Shown here one piece after another: positions 37,801 to 49,519 of a DNA stretch of 64,000 nt. The first letter of the stretch is position 1. Each line of letters opens with the position of its first letter. The notes below the pieces were generated by a model that did not search any database, was not told the origin of the DNA, and saw only the letters and a list, made by a program, of their open reading frames with translations. A program made the position numbers and the translations under genes. Source of the stretch: Pseudoscleropodium purum (lineage: Eukaryota; Streptophyta; Bryopsida; Hypnales; Brachytheciaceae); NCBI GenBank assembly GCA_963969395.1, contig OZ017795.1, forward strand, positions 14,570,001 through 14,634,000. Direction: 5' to 3'.

Positions 37801-38108
37801 TTACCTTAAAGCCATTAGAAGTGTCATCTAGAAGCATGTTCTTCAGATTTCAGAATTTCTTTAAAATATAAAATTAGTATACATTTTACGCAATGTACAT
37901 ATTTACATCATGACAACATCAGATGTCCAACATGTCACTGAAACCTAGAAATATGTCTAACAAGAAAACTCTGTTTACAATGTGCAATGGGATTGTACAC
38001 CTTCCAATATCCTTACCAAATATAATTTTTTGATGTCAACTTGGATCCATGAGGCTTGTGAACATCTTGTTAGAGGGGTTGTTGACAACTTAGAGGTAGA
38101 TGCTTGTC
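34832..38108. other. AT-rich intergenic DNA with low-complexity patches
   Basis: I see no supported gene. Patches of TCTTCTAGTCTT-type words occur near 35.76-35.84 kb and 36.22-36.27 kb. A 123-codon open frame on the minus strand (37708-37337) has an acidic end (EEIFEDLNDDQ) but no recognised domain. Confidence 0.5.
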
Positions 38109-39002
38109 TCATTGTGTTTCCATCTGGGTCAAAAAGATCACCAAAAACATGTAAAGGAACAAAACATTAGAGATGTCCCATACAGCTCCTAGTAGTAGCC
38201 TTGGTAACAACTTGAAAGTTGGCCCTAAACTTGGCTTCGAAAGTTTTGTTGGTGTGCATGTCCGGGAGTGGCTAATCAGTTTTGTTGGCAATGGCAACAG
38301 CTCAACTAAACCCTAAAGAATCCCAAAGGTAGATGGAACATAATCTAGGTTAGAAAAAAAGATACCATTGTCAAGCAGGTCGTTGTAGGAACGTCCATTG
38401 CCGCTCGCCTCACCAATATCACTATGAACAATGACAATGACTCCAAGTATAGAATCAAACTCCACATAATCCTCAAAGAAGGATTGATATAGAATTGTTT
38501 CCAACAAACAATATGCCATTGTAAATTAACAACCTTGAAGAGCTACAATTACTAGTTGCAAACACCCTAAAATTCATTCATGTGAAAAGAAAGACTTATA
38601 GTTGCAAGAAATGCAGTCATGGCAAATTTTCGGATCCAAGAGAATTTGGTGCATGTAGCAAGTATGTCTGACTAGCACACCCTCTAATTTGAACTTGTTG
38701 AAAACAATTTTGTGATGATCAACCTTGAACTTGAAGTCCATTATTTGCGCTTTATAAGACCCTCTCATGTTGTCACCTCCATGCCAACAAACCTCTAGAA
38801 CTCAGGTTCCAACTCTACCTAGATTGAACCTCACCCTTGACAATCTCTCATACCTCATAGGAACCCACTCTCCTTCTGCATTGTGTATGCTGTGGATCAT
38901 CACTGATGCCACCTCACAACGAGGTCTCCGATTTTCCATTTCCAACACCCTCTCTAAACTTACAGACAATGTAGAATCTATCAAACATCTCTTGATTGTC
39001 AC
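38109..39002 (-). pseudogene. Possible decayed gene of unknown family
   Basis: Four successive minus-strand open pieces (39002-38802, 38768-38574, 38519-38313, 38297-38109) all lie in the same reading frame and are separated only by short stop-containing gaps. This is fewer stops than expected for AT-rich DNA. The text looks protein-like in places (SLERVLEMENRRPRCEV, FKFKVDHHKIVFNKFKLEG, DIGEASGNGRSYNDLLD). I do not recognise a family. It may be an eroded transposon or host gene. Confidence 0.3.
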
Positions 39003-41091
39003 TCTCCAACTTTATTTCCATACAACACCACCACAATCCATACATTGCTAAACAAGAAGAATTGAAAGTTATTCCAATGCTTCTAGATCATGGGCCAATT
39101 TTGTAGTAAGAGGCTAGATGTACAAAGTTTGAAATTCCTACCAAGACATTACATCAACGTCCATTGCTCAAGCGGCTCTACTACCTGTCGGACGGATGTA
39201 GGAAAGGCCAAGTGCAATACAACCATTACCACTTTCCATTTTCTAAGTTTGAATAGAGAACATACTTCCATTCTTTAACTCTAAACATAGGACATAGTTC
39301 GTTGGTAAAATGTTAAAATAGCATTTCCAACACCTTGTTCCGATTGGCAAAAAGGACTTTCAAATCTGAGTGTCATCACTTTAGACACTATGGTGGCTAC
39401 ATTGAAGGTGGCATTTTCAACCATTTTCCAGCACGATAATCGAAAAAGAAAGCTAGGCTTCTAGGGACCCCAGTTTCTTTCTAATGTAGTCTCTACAATA
39501 GAAAAGGTTACATGGACCCTATTGCCGTTGTTATCCCTGAAGCCTTGGACTCTGTTACTCACTCCTACAACCCTAGCTTCTTGCTATCTTCTTTTTTGCA
39601 TAGAATCCCATAGCAGATCCGCAATTTTGAGCATTATCAGCAATAGATGGTGGTTATATTTGTTGTTGATTCGCCAATGTGATTGCTTTTCAATGAGCAC
39701 TTATTTACCCACCCTTGGTTGTTGAACAAACACAACCAAGTTCTTGATTTGTTTTCTATTCTATAGATGTTCTAATATTGATCCATTGTGCCTTCAAAGC
39801 AATGGATCTTTCTATATTTTCTATTCCTATGATTTTTAGAAAGTCTTTTACTTCCTACCCTTTGCTATAGATGTCTAATTATTAGTCTTAGAACTTCTAC
39901 TCGAGCAACTTCCTTATAGAATTTAGGATCTTAAGCTTTCCTTAGATGAATTACTATTTTTAGAAAATTAAATTTGATACCTTGTAGATTTGAGTTTACC
40001 TTATCTATATTGATTAAGAACTCTAAATTTGGACTTCTCTAGTGAAAGTTATGGAGGGATGAAGTTTAACCGCTAATTGGTCGTTCAAACTTCATTGAAA
40101 GTTTTCTACCAACCTATAATTCAAAATTATTTTTTTCTTTTTCTTCTAACTTCTAGACTCTTCACCCTATCTAAATTTCCATTCTTGTTCTTCTTGAATG
40201 AAATTGACTAGTTTTCATCCAATATGAATCCTAACTTCATCCGCTAATATCTTTCTCAATTTAACTTGGAATTCTAAGTGCAATATAGTTTTGGAAACCT
40301 CTAAACAAGACCTATTCTATGATCTAACTCAATTTTGGAAAAAAAAAACTAATCTTGAGACCCAGACTTGCCCTTCAACTTCAATTATGTGTTAAAACCA
40401 CCTAACTCTAAAAACCTAAAAGGAAAGGAAGAATTAGTGGCCTACCTCGAGATTGGGATCGTTATTGAGGTTATTGTACAAGTCTTTGTATTCTCAATCA
40501 TTTGCCATCCTTCTCAATCTTTTGGTAACTTTGCCTGTTTGAAGTAGAGTAAAAACTACAAGTTCCAAAGCTTCTACAATGCTACTTCATCTTTTCTTTC
40601 TTTTCTCTTTCTTTTCCTTAAACACTATTTAAAATCTATTATTGTATTCCAAAAGTTGACTTGGGACTTTTATACAATAATATTTGAATAATAATTGACC
40701 TTTTGATTTCTATCTTCTAAATCAACTATTATTCTATCCCTCCAAGAGTTTAGTAGTTCCGATTGTACTCCACATCTCTAAAAATCTAATTTATACTCCA
40801 ACCTTCTAAGTTCTATTCCAATTGCCAGTTGTTTCTTTTCACTCTCTTACTTGTTTCTTCTACTCTTAGTTTGCAATACTACTTTGTTATGAAGAGGTTT
40901 CCCCTTCTCTCCCTCTTCTAATTGTATCCTTTGAACCACTATTTGTTCCTACCTTTTTGGTGTGGTTTTGATACAACCCTTCTATTCTATGTTCATATTG
41001 TTTTCTTTTTTCTCTTCTATTTTTTCCCACATCTACTTCAAATGTTGGAAATGGGTTATCCTATTTTGTTTTTTATTGAGCTAGAATTGGT
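39003..41091. other. Intergenic DNA, pyrimidine-biased
   Basis: I see no gene. From about 39.7 to 41.05 kb the plus strand is strongly enriched in T and C, with many CTTCT/TTCTA words and few purine runs. The bias is visible by eye and may mark the interior of an old element. Confidence 0.5.
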
Positions 41092-41126
41092 AGTTTAGAG
41101 ACCCCTCAATTTAGTAGCCCAAAGAC
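41092..41126. repeat. Left remnant of minisatellite interrupted by CACTA element
   Basis: The words TTAGAGACCCCTCAA and TAGTAGCCCAAAGAC match units of the array at 43.21-43.73 kb (for example AAGAGACCCC..., AAGGTAGCCCAAGAG). They lie directly against the left end of the CACTA element. Confidence 0.65.
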
Positions 41127-43210
41127 CACTACAAGAAAATAATTGTTTTATAACTACAAAATATGACTGTAGTGAGTTACAAAATTAAAAAATATGACTT
41201 ATGCAAAAATCAATGTAGATGGTCACGATATGACTAGGTTGAGTCATTCATGACTCATTCATTTTTAGTCATATGATTGGTGAATCATATTTGCAGTCAT
41301 ATGGATTTGGAAGTATAATAAACCATTTTTAAACGTATTTTGCCAATATGGCATATATGTTGACCAGGGTTGACAGGACGTTCGGACGCGGACGCTGTGT
41401 CCGCAGCGTCCGCTGACATTCGCGTCCCGGCGGACACAGCGGACGCCTGTCCCCCATCCGCCCGATTGCGGCCGTTCGATCGACGTGCGGACTGATCCGG
41501 TCCGCACAATCTGGGCGTCCGCCTCGGGCCGTCCGCCCCGTTCGCCCCGCCCGTCCGCTTTCCGACGGCGGTCGGGACGCTACGTCCACTAGTGTCCGTG
41601 CGTCCAGACGTCCGGAAAACGGACGCTATTTTAGGGCGGACGTTGACATTCGTCAACCCTGATGTTGACTACCCTTGGAGGCTTGACTTTTTCATAAGTT
41701 GCCCGAGCAAAATAAAAAAATCCTACGTAGAATATGACTCACCACAGTCATATTTTTGCTGACGTGGAATATGACTATGGTGAATCATATTTTGAGTCAT
41801 ATTTTAAATGATATGGAATATGACTACGGTTAGTCATATTTTAAGTGATGTGGAATAATGGAATATGATTATAGTGAGTCATATTTTGAGTGATATGAAA
41901 TATGACTACGGCGAGTTATATTTTGAGTGATATGTGATATGATTGTAGTAAGTCATATTTTGGTTGATGTAGCATATGACTATAATGAGTCATTTTTTTG
42001 TTCAAGTTAGTACTAAAAGATAGTAAGAAGTAAAAGCTAAGATATAACAAGAGGTAACAAAAACTAAAACTAAAAACCAATAAGAAGCAAGAATAAGACA
42101 AGTTAAGATGCAATAAAAGATAATAAGAGGCAAAAAATAACAAACAATAGGAAATAATGTCTAAAAGACAATAATTAAGCAATAGTTAAGATTCAACTTG
42201 AGGCAACAATCTTGAAACAACAACCTTCAAGTAACAATTTTGAAGCAATAATTTATAATTAAGAGACAACAACTAAAAAAGAATAACAAACTAGCAACAA
42301 TTTTGAAGCAACAACAAGCCAACAACAATTAAAAATTAAAAAAATTAAAAATAACAACAAAGAAGCAACAACTAACTAACAACAATAAACTAACATCAAT
42401 TAAAAAACAATAACAAATTACTTAACAACAACTATAAAGTAACAACTAACTAACATTAACAAATTAGCAACAACTACAAAGCAAGAACTATGAAACAACA
42501 ACAAAATAACAACAACTAAGATGTAAGAAGCAACAACATATCAGTAACAACTAAAACCTCAATAACTAAACAACAACTAAAACACAATAATATAACAATT
42601 AGAACTTCAAAAAACAAAAGAAAGAAGAAGAAACACCAGTTAGAAAGCAACAACTAAACAATAAAACAACAATTAGAAATTCAAAAAATAAAAGGAGGAA
42701 GAAGAATTAAGAGTTAAAAAGCAACAAAAAATAAAGAAGATGAAGCAAATGAAGTGGCGGCTAGAATTTTAAAACCCTAAAAAATGATAGTTAGGATTTC
42801 AAGATCCCCAAAAAACAATGGCTAGGATTTTACAATTTTGAACAATAATTTATTTACATTTTTTTAAGTTGCCCAAATTTTTAGGAGGTTGCTTGAAAAA
42901 AAAATTCAAAAAAAATGTGAACTTACAGAAATGTGACTATAGAATATGACTGCATGTAGTTATATATGCAAAAATATGATTAACAAATATGACTAGTATT
43001 TCCGTAATACGTTCCCGAAGAAATGTTTTGCCGTTCCCCATGCACGTATACTATACACCTATGAAGTACAAAAGCAAAATATAATTGATAGTCATATTTA
43101 CAGTCATATTTTTTTCAAATGTTTTGGAATCCTAAAATATGACTGCGAGCAATTGTCAATCATACTTAGTCATATTTTTACAGTCATAAAACACTCAAAT
43201 CTTAGTAGTG
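41127..43210. mobile_element. Non-autonomous CACTA (En/Spm-like) element, 2.08 kb, with 3-bp target duplication
   Basis: The ends are CACTACAAGAAAATAATTG (left) and, inverted, CACTACTAAGATTTGAGTG (right), followed on both sides by TTTTATRACT.-type sequence. The trinucleotide GAC flanks both ends (41124-41126 and 43211-43213), the 3-bp duplication expected for CACTA. Both subterminal regions carry many copies of AATATGACT and its complement AGTCATATT, often as loose palindromes, resembling transposase-binding subterminal repeats. The interior (about 42.0-42.8 kb) is a CAA/AAC-rich low-complexity stretch with no transposase frame. A 297-bp hAT-like element is nested at 41365-41661. Confidence 0.88.
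41365..41661. mobile_element. hAT-like MITE, 297 bp, extremely CpG-rich, nested in CACTA element
   Basis: Terminal inverted repeats are CAGGGTTGAC (left) and GTCAACCCTG (right), perfect over 10 bp. The 8-bp sequence ATGTTGAC flanks both ends (41357-41364 and 41662-41669), a perfect target-site duplication. The 8-bp duplication and CAGGG start are typical of the hAT superfamily. The interior is very GC-rich with about fifty CpG sites, built from GGACG/CGTCC words in both orientations. The long open frames across it arise only because stops are rare in such DNA. No transposase is encoded. Confidence 0.9.
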
Positions 43211-43213
43211 GAC

Positions 43214-43733
43214 TCCAACTCAGCAATCCAGAGAATCTCCAGTTCAACAACCCCCAAGAACCCTCTAGTAAGACAACCTTCGAGAACCCCCTAATAAAGT
43301 AGCCCTAGAGACCTTCCGTGGCAATCCGAGAGAATTCATTCAACATACCCAAAGACCCCCTTAGTGAGGCAACCCAAGATATTTGCCTAGTGGCAATCCA
43401 AGAAAACCCATTCGACAGATGTAGAGAAACTCCCATTCGACAAATCCAAAGACCCCCTAGTGAAGCAATCCGAAATATCCACTCAATAAGGCAACCCCGA
43501 GAGAACCTCCAATTGATAGTCCAAAGAGACTCCCGTTCAACAAACCCAAAGACCTTCCAATAAGGCAGTCCGAGATCCCCCCATTTGATAGACCTAGAGA
43601 CCCCCCAATAAGGCAATCCAAAATACCTATCCAATTTGTAGCCTAGAGATCCCCCAATAAGGTAGCCCAAGAGACCCCTTAGTTAAGGCAATCCAAGAGA
43701 CCCTAGTAAGGCAACCCAAGAGATTGAAGGAAT
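43214..43733. repeat. Degenerate minisatellite, roughly 25-bp units
   Basis: About 20 diverged units follow the pattern CC.AGAGACCCCC.AATAAGGCAAT. They are clearest at 43.58-43.73 kb (CCTAGAGACCCCCCAATAAG, CCTAGAGATCCCCCAATAAG). A 121-codon minus-strand frame across the array is a by-product of its repeat period. The CACTA element at 41.13-43.21 kb inserted into this array. Confidence 0.75.
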
Positions 43734-43735
43734 TG

Positions 43736-44756
43736 GACAATTATAGAAATTAAAATATCAACAATTTAATAAACATGCAAATAATGTTGGTTCTCACAAT
43801 ATTTGAATTTTCTTTTGAATTGAGAGCATGGGATTACATTTACCATTGTAGAGAGAGTTTAAGTTGCTACATAGACCATTTTTATTTCTTAATGCCCTTG
43901 CATGATTTGCATCTTGAAGTATTTGTTGAAACAAACAATGTATTCAATTTATATTTTATAGCCATATAATGCATTTTTTGGATTCAATTTGTTTCACAAA
44001 GACTAGAGTCCATGATTCATATAATTGGTCCAAAAAATAAAATAAAAAATTCATTGTCCATTTCATCAAAAAATTGAAAATTGCAAAAAAATACATTTCT
44101 ATAAATGTCCATTTACTTCAATTTTTGTATACAACAATCTGAAATGACGTATACCAACATGGAAAGGCACAAAAAGAATTCAAAGTTATAAAAAAGAATT
44201 GACAAAAGATAGAATAGTTCCAAATCATAGTGAACAAAAATGAGTTTTAGACATGGCTAACTTTGAAATTAATTTTCTTTTAAATCACAACTAATTTTTT
44301 CTTCAAACTTTCATGATATTGTGTACTATGTTGCACACTACAACTTTCATATATACACTTTTGGACTTTGTCCATTGATGCTTATCATATGGTTGTTTGA
44401 ATGAAAACATTTCAAACTTGTATGCAATTTTGTAAATCAATGTATAATTCCATTCCTAAAAAATAAAAATAAATTTTTTATTCATTTATAACTTCAAAAT
44501 GGCAGCAAACGAAGCGAAGGATTGAGAGGCTTGAATCCATGGCCATCAACCCATCCTTTCATGGTTAAAATGCCTCAATTTTTTCTTGTTTCTTACTTCT
44601 TAGGGCAAATACAGTGCCACTATAGACAAAGAAACCAAAGGGATGTGATGTTATAGAAGGTGATATTAAAAAGGTCTGGATATAAACTCTAAGTGCATGT
44701 AGGAAAGATTACAGGTGCAACCTGGGTCGCAAGAGAACAAAACCTAATACTTTGCA
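43736..44756. other. Intergenic DNA downstream of GAD
   Basis: I see no gene. It contains a dispersed repeat (44.09-44.45 kb) listed separately; the part near 44.7 kb may be GAD 3' UTR or flank. Confidence 0.5.
44090..44450 (+). repeat. Dispersed repeat with inverted copy at 54.83-55.18 kb
   Basis: This matches the reverse complement of 54.83-55.18 kb in order. Shared landmarks, some with small differences, are CCAAATCATAGTGAACAAAA, TTTGAAATTAATTTTCTTT, TCAAACTTTCATGATA, TTGTCCATTGATGCTTATCA and GAATGAAAACATTTCAAA. Identity looks high for this region. No terminal repeats or reading frame define its class. Confidence 0.8.
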
Positions 44757-44945
44757 TTAGGGTTTCAGATCCCACATTCTGAGTCGAAGAAATTATATAC
44801 TCTGCGTATTAGGGTTCGAGATTCTGCATCCCCAGTCGAAGACACTATATACTCCACATCAGGGATCAGGATTTTGCATTTCTACTTGCTGGCTCTATAT
44901 GCTCTGCATTAGGGTTCCGGGTTCTCTCTCCTCAGTCGCAGAAAG
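44757..44945. repeat. Tandem repeat of ~50 bp next to the GAD stop codon
   Basis: About four diverged units of 50-52 bp, each with (T)CAGGG or TTAGGGTT, a GAT/GGTTCT-C part, an AGTCG(A/C)(A)GA word and TATATACTC(T/C). The TTAGGG/TCAGGG words begin at about 44757, 44809, 44859 and 44909. The array ends within ~20 bp of the GAD stop at 44966, so it probably lies in the 3' UTR. Confidence 0.75.
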
Positions 44946-44965
44946 CTTGGCGATGGTGAGCTTCT

Positions 44966-47900
44966 TCAGCAAACACCATTAGATTGGTGCAACCCATTCT
45001 TCTTGTGCACATTGAAGTGCCCTTGATTATTATGCTCCTCATCGAACAAAGACACACCTTTCCCTTGCGCCTTCTTTGCCTCTTCCCACCTCTGTTCTTC
45101 CCTCGATCTCTTTTGCCCCGCTTTTGCGTGCTCCTTCGCTCGCTCTAGTCTCTTGGCAGGCTCGGCGTCCAAAATTGCCAGCACGCGCTTGATGTCCGTC
45201 ACCACCCTGTCCACTAGATCGGTGCTGAAATCCTCCCGCACCACCACGCGCAAGAGCTTAACGTTCTGCGCATCGGACGCCATGGTGTACGCGGGGAGGG
45301 TCCAGCCGTAGCGTTTGAGGCCGTTGGCGATGTCTTGTTCATCGTACTCGCTGTTGTCCAGCAAGGAGAAGGCGACGAGAGGGATGCCGACGGGTTTGGA
45401 GATGAGCTTGAACTTGCCGAGGGAGGAGATCGCATCGGATAGTTTTTTGGCGTTGCCGACGCAGTTGGTAATCACCCTCTTGTAGCCCTGGAGTCACCCA
45501 ATGTTAAAATTTCATTATCTTCTGTGGAAATTCATTGATTTTGACTTGCAGATTGAGCAAGGATTCGAGGTTTTGAGAATGGCCAATTCAATTCATCATA
45601 CTGTGAAAATCAATAATTGAGATGAAGTCATATATTGTATCACCTAGATCAGAAAATTGAACCAAGAGAAATTTCGTTTGACCTACTCAAAGCTGCCACT
45701 TAGTTCGATTTGAGCCTAGTAGTTCTTTTGGAATTAAATGAGACATCACAGGTAATTTGTATTCAACACAAGTTGCTGGTGAAGTTGATCTTTACCTCGT
45801 ATCCAAGGCGTATCATTTGATAATACTGGGCTATCACCTGGCTAGCTCCTGCAATGTCACCTCCGAGCATATCAGAATGTAAAACAAGACGGTAAGCGCT
45901 TTTCAAACATGTGAAGCTGCCACTTCCATTTCAAAAGAGCTACCGTTACGCTAAATTGAGGTGATGGATTACGAGGAATGTCATCAGAACCTTTTGAGAA
46001 ATTGAGAGTAAATGTTGGCTGGTCGGTGCCGAGGTAGTTGATATGAAACACTAGCTCCTCCGGTAATTCTTCCTTGCTGCGCCAAATGACCCATCCAATT
46101 CCTGGATAAACAAGCCCGTATTTGTGGCCACTAACGTTGATGCTCTTCACCCATTTCAGCCTGAAATCCCATTCGATGTCGGGGTAGACGAATGGTGCAA
46201 CGAATCCTCCACTGGCTGCGTCCACATGTATCCCTACGTTCCACCTTCATGCACCAGACGACATGCTTGAATATTAGCCCCGAAGTATGCAATGCTAAAA
46301 CTGGAAAGTCTAGTTTGGAAAATAACAATTGCTTATGGTAACTTTCTAAGGGGGGTTTATCTTATGCCTAGGACCGAATGGAAGGCCAGTTGGATTTGCC
46401 TTTAATCTAGCCTTCAATCTGGCCCCAATGTTTCCATCTGACCCATGTTGATAGATACCCCGTGGGTTAAATTCTAGGGCCAAATTTTCAATTCATGTGC
46501 TATTGAACTTTTCAATGCTCAATTAAAAAATATATAAATACATGCATATTTACTTTTCTTTTCTTTTCTTTTTAATTTTTTTAAAAAAAATTTTATTTTT
46601 TATTTTTTTTATCTTTTTCTTTTATGTTCTTGTATATTTTATTCCTAAAATGAAAAAAGAGGTTCTTTTACTTCTTTTTTATTTATTTTCTATAGTACTA
46701 TTTTTTATATTTCAAAAATGAATATTTTTTTGGAACCTTTTCCTATGGTTTTTTTAATATTTTTTTACTACCTTTTATTACAATTTTTTGTAATTTTTAT
46801 TACCAAATTTTCAATTTCATAAAAATTTCAAAAATTTCAAAAGATAAGTAATATTAGTCTTGTCATTATAGGGTTTTAAAAATAATTACATAACTAAATA
46901 CACAGTTCCAGAAAACATCTCTTTTTTTTATCTTTTTTTTTATCTCTTATTTAATCTAATAATCTATTATAATCTATATTTTTAATAATCAAATTTTAAC
47001 ATAGAATTTTTATTATGAGAAATTGAATGAATTCAATGGTAAATGTAAAATAGGTTTTATTGTACATATTTAATAAATAATACATTAAAAGAAATTTTGA
47101 AATTGTGAAGTGATTTTTCTTGATAAATTTTTTTCCTAAATTATTATTAAATAAAATATATTAACAAAAATTCATAAAATCATTTTGTCATATAACATTC
47201 AAGAAATAAACATCAAAATTTGAAACTAAAAGTCAAAATAAGCTCTATTCTGCAAATACAATCAAATATCATATATTATTAAATAAATAAATAATCAAAA
47301 ACTTATAAGCTTGCAAGATTCAATTTTCCTAATGCTTGAAGATTAAATTAAGATTTTTAATAATAAAAATAACGGAACAATTAATATTTGTTTACAAATA
47401 TCTTTGCCATTGAAAAACAGTAACATATAAACTTACCTATAACTAACTTCAACAAGACTAGGATTAACAACAAAGCTCCTAAAATTCAACAAGATTAGGA
47501 AGAAGTTTCTTGGAGAACACAATTAATAAGCATATAATAAGAAAAGAAAAGACTTTGCATTGATAGATAGTGGAGATGTTCATGATCCAACAGAAAGGCC
47601 CAATCCAGCCCTAGATGGGAATTTGGGCCACCCAAAACTTTTTTATGATTACTCCCTTGGGGCTAGAAGGTTTAGCTCCAAAATCATGCCACCTAAGGCG
47701 ACATGTAGGATGAGTTGTAGTTCCATCTTGCCACCAAGTATAAATGCCTTGGGCTATATTTGGAGAAATTGAATGATCCTATTGGTTCAAACTTGAAGAG
47801 TTTTGACCAGCCCTCAATCCGGCCCCATGTTTAAACCGACCCTTAATTTGACATACAAACAGATTACAGCTGATGTTACCCTTGAAAACAACACAGCTTG

Positions 47901-49394
47901 TGATGGAAAGTTTGAAAAAAAGCTTGTCAACGTCTATTCATGGTATAATTCATTAGATTCACCCGTGCTGTCACTCCAACTAGGTCAGTACTGCACTAAA
48001 TGCAGTTTTAAGTACTCACCCATTCTCGGCATTTTTCTTGTCCAACAGGTCATTCAGCTTCTTCCCATCTTCAAATTGCCCGTTGTACGTGGAGCCGAAG
48101 GTAGTGCATACGAGGATGGTGTTCTCGTCCACGAGCTCAACTGCCTTCTCAGGGTCCATCACATAAAAGTCTTCTCGCAACTTCACATCCCTCCGTTCCA
48201 CCTCAAAATAGGATGCAAACTTCTCCCAAACCACCTGTGTGATGAGTCCAAAGATAAATTTGGAATCAAGTGGTGTCTCTATATATTGATAATAGCCAGT
48301 TTCATACATTCCAGATCAAACAAGTTCAACAAACTTCGTTGAACTGAAAACTCTACATGAGGAGCAGAGTTTCTAGTTCTATGCAACTTGTTGAATTGAC
48401 AAGTGTGAAACCACTGAAGAAATAGTATTCCATGATACAGAAATGAAGAACTAAATTGCACGAAAGTGGTGGTTAGAGGTGACTAGTATTCTATGACTGA
48501 CATGAGCATTCGCACCGCAGACAAAATTGGGTTTGTCATATGGCTTTCCAGCTGCCTTGCGTTGAAGTTGCCACTTGCGCTTCATGGCCAAGCCTCCCAA
48601 CATGACAGCCTCAGAAGAGCCCACCGTGCTAGCTCCGATGGCTTGTACACCATCATCCAACGGCGCATGGAACATGCTAGCAATCATGTTCAAACACCGG
48701 TCCTGAGAAAGATGATCACTTGTCAAACTATCAACAAAGCAACTTATATATGGATATTAAGATAAAAAAATACTTTAATTCCGGTCAGTGTTAACTCCAT
48801 ACAAGCTAGATCCGGATCCGTCATCAGCAATACAAATCTCTTTTGAATTGATAATTACAGCTGAAGAAATACCCTCGCAGTCTTGTTTTGGAAACTCGCT
48901 TTTACCTGCATCTCGGTAGTGATAAAATGCATGTCCATGTCGATGTAGTTTTTGCTGAGTGCGTGCATTATGAGCTTGTCGCACTCAGGTTCCATCCATA
49001 TCGTGGAGAAGGACGCCAAATCTAGACGGGGATTCCCGTCCAACATAAGCTCAGCACTGATTGTTTGATAAGCAGCATCCTTCGGTATCTCTTTCAATGG
49101 CAGCCTCCACCTGAATCAATCAACCATCCATTTCAGGTACTCTTTTGTCAATTTCAAATCATATCAATGTCAACACTCCTGTAAATCTGCGTTGTTTCAT
49201 GCCATTGAGAATATATAGAACCAGTGCTCTTTAATCAAAAAACTAACCCCATCTACAACAATGAAAGTATTCAACGGAGAAATTGCAAGCGCTTACCTGG
49301 GAATCGATGTCTGCTCATAGCGAGAAGAAAACACAGAGTCGGCAGTCTGGTTCGCTTCTTCTCCACCACCCGTAGCAGCCTGCGACAACGCCAT
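44966..49394 (-). CDS. GAD: Glutamate decarboxylase (PLP-dependent)
   Basis: This cytosolic enzyme converts L-glutamate to GABA and CO2 using pyridoxal phosphate. Seven exons: 49394-49297, 49110-48906, 48702-48502, 48234-48020, 46244-45991, 45848-45796 and 45487-44966. They sum to 1548 nt, 515 aa, with all phases consistent. Plant GAD landmarks are [61 protein letters not shown] (D248) and [14 protein letters not shown], whose K281 is the PLP-binding lysine. The [12 protein letters not shown] part is followed by [10 protein letters not shown]. In plants this enzyme usually ends in a Ca2+/calmodulin-binding tail with Trp and a Lys cluster. Here the tail (~449-515) has R/K-rich stretches and one Trp (W476) but also many acidic residues. 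It ends NGVC, so calmodulin control is uncertain. Intron 4 is long (1.78 kb) and very AT-rich. Confidence 0.96.
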
Positions 49395-49519
49395 CGTGCA
49401 GCTCCGAGAATGGTCTCAACGGTGATACCTACACCCAGTACGATTGCTTCTTCTTCAAATCAATGCTTCACTATGCTTGAGAAACTACGATTGAATGTTT
49501 CTTCCTGCTCCGAGACTCA

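Noticed and set aside
41265..41656. Long overlapping open frames on the minus strand across the GC-rich island
   Set aside because: They arise because stop codons are rare in such GC-rich DNA. The stretch has hAT-like ends and an 8-bp target duplication and no protein-like features.
43305..43670. 121-codon minus-strand open frame with repeated GLPYW/GG words
   Set aside because: It spans a degenerate minisatellite whose unit happens to lack stops. The repeated residues simply follow the DNA repeat.
47803..48342. 179-codon plus-strand open frame
   Set aside because: It is antisense to GAD exon 4 and adjoining intron. The minus-strand exon has the family sequence and correct splice borders.
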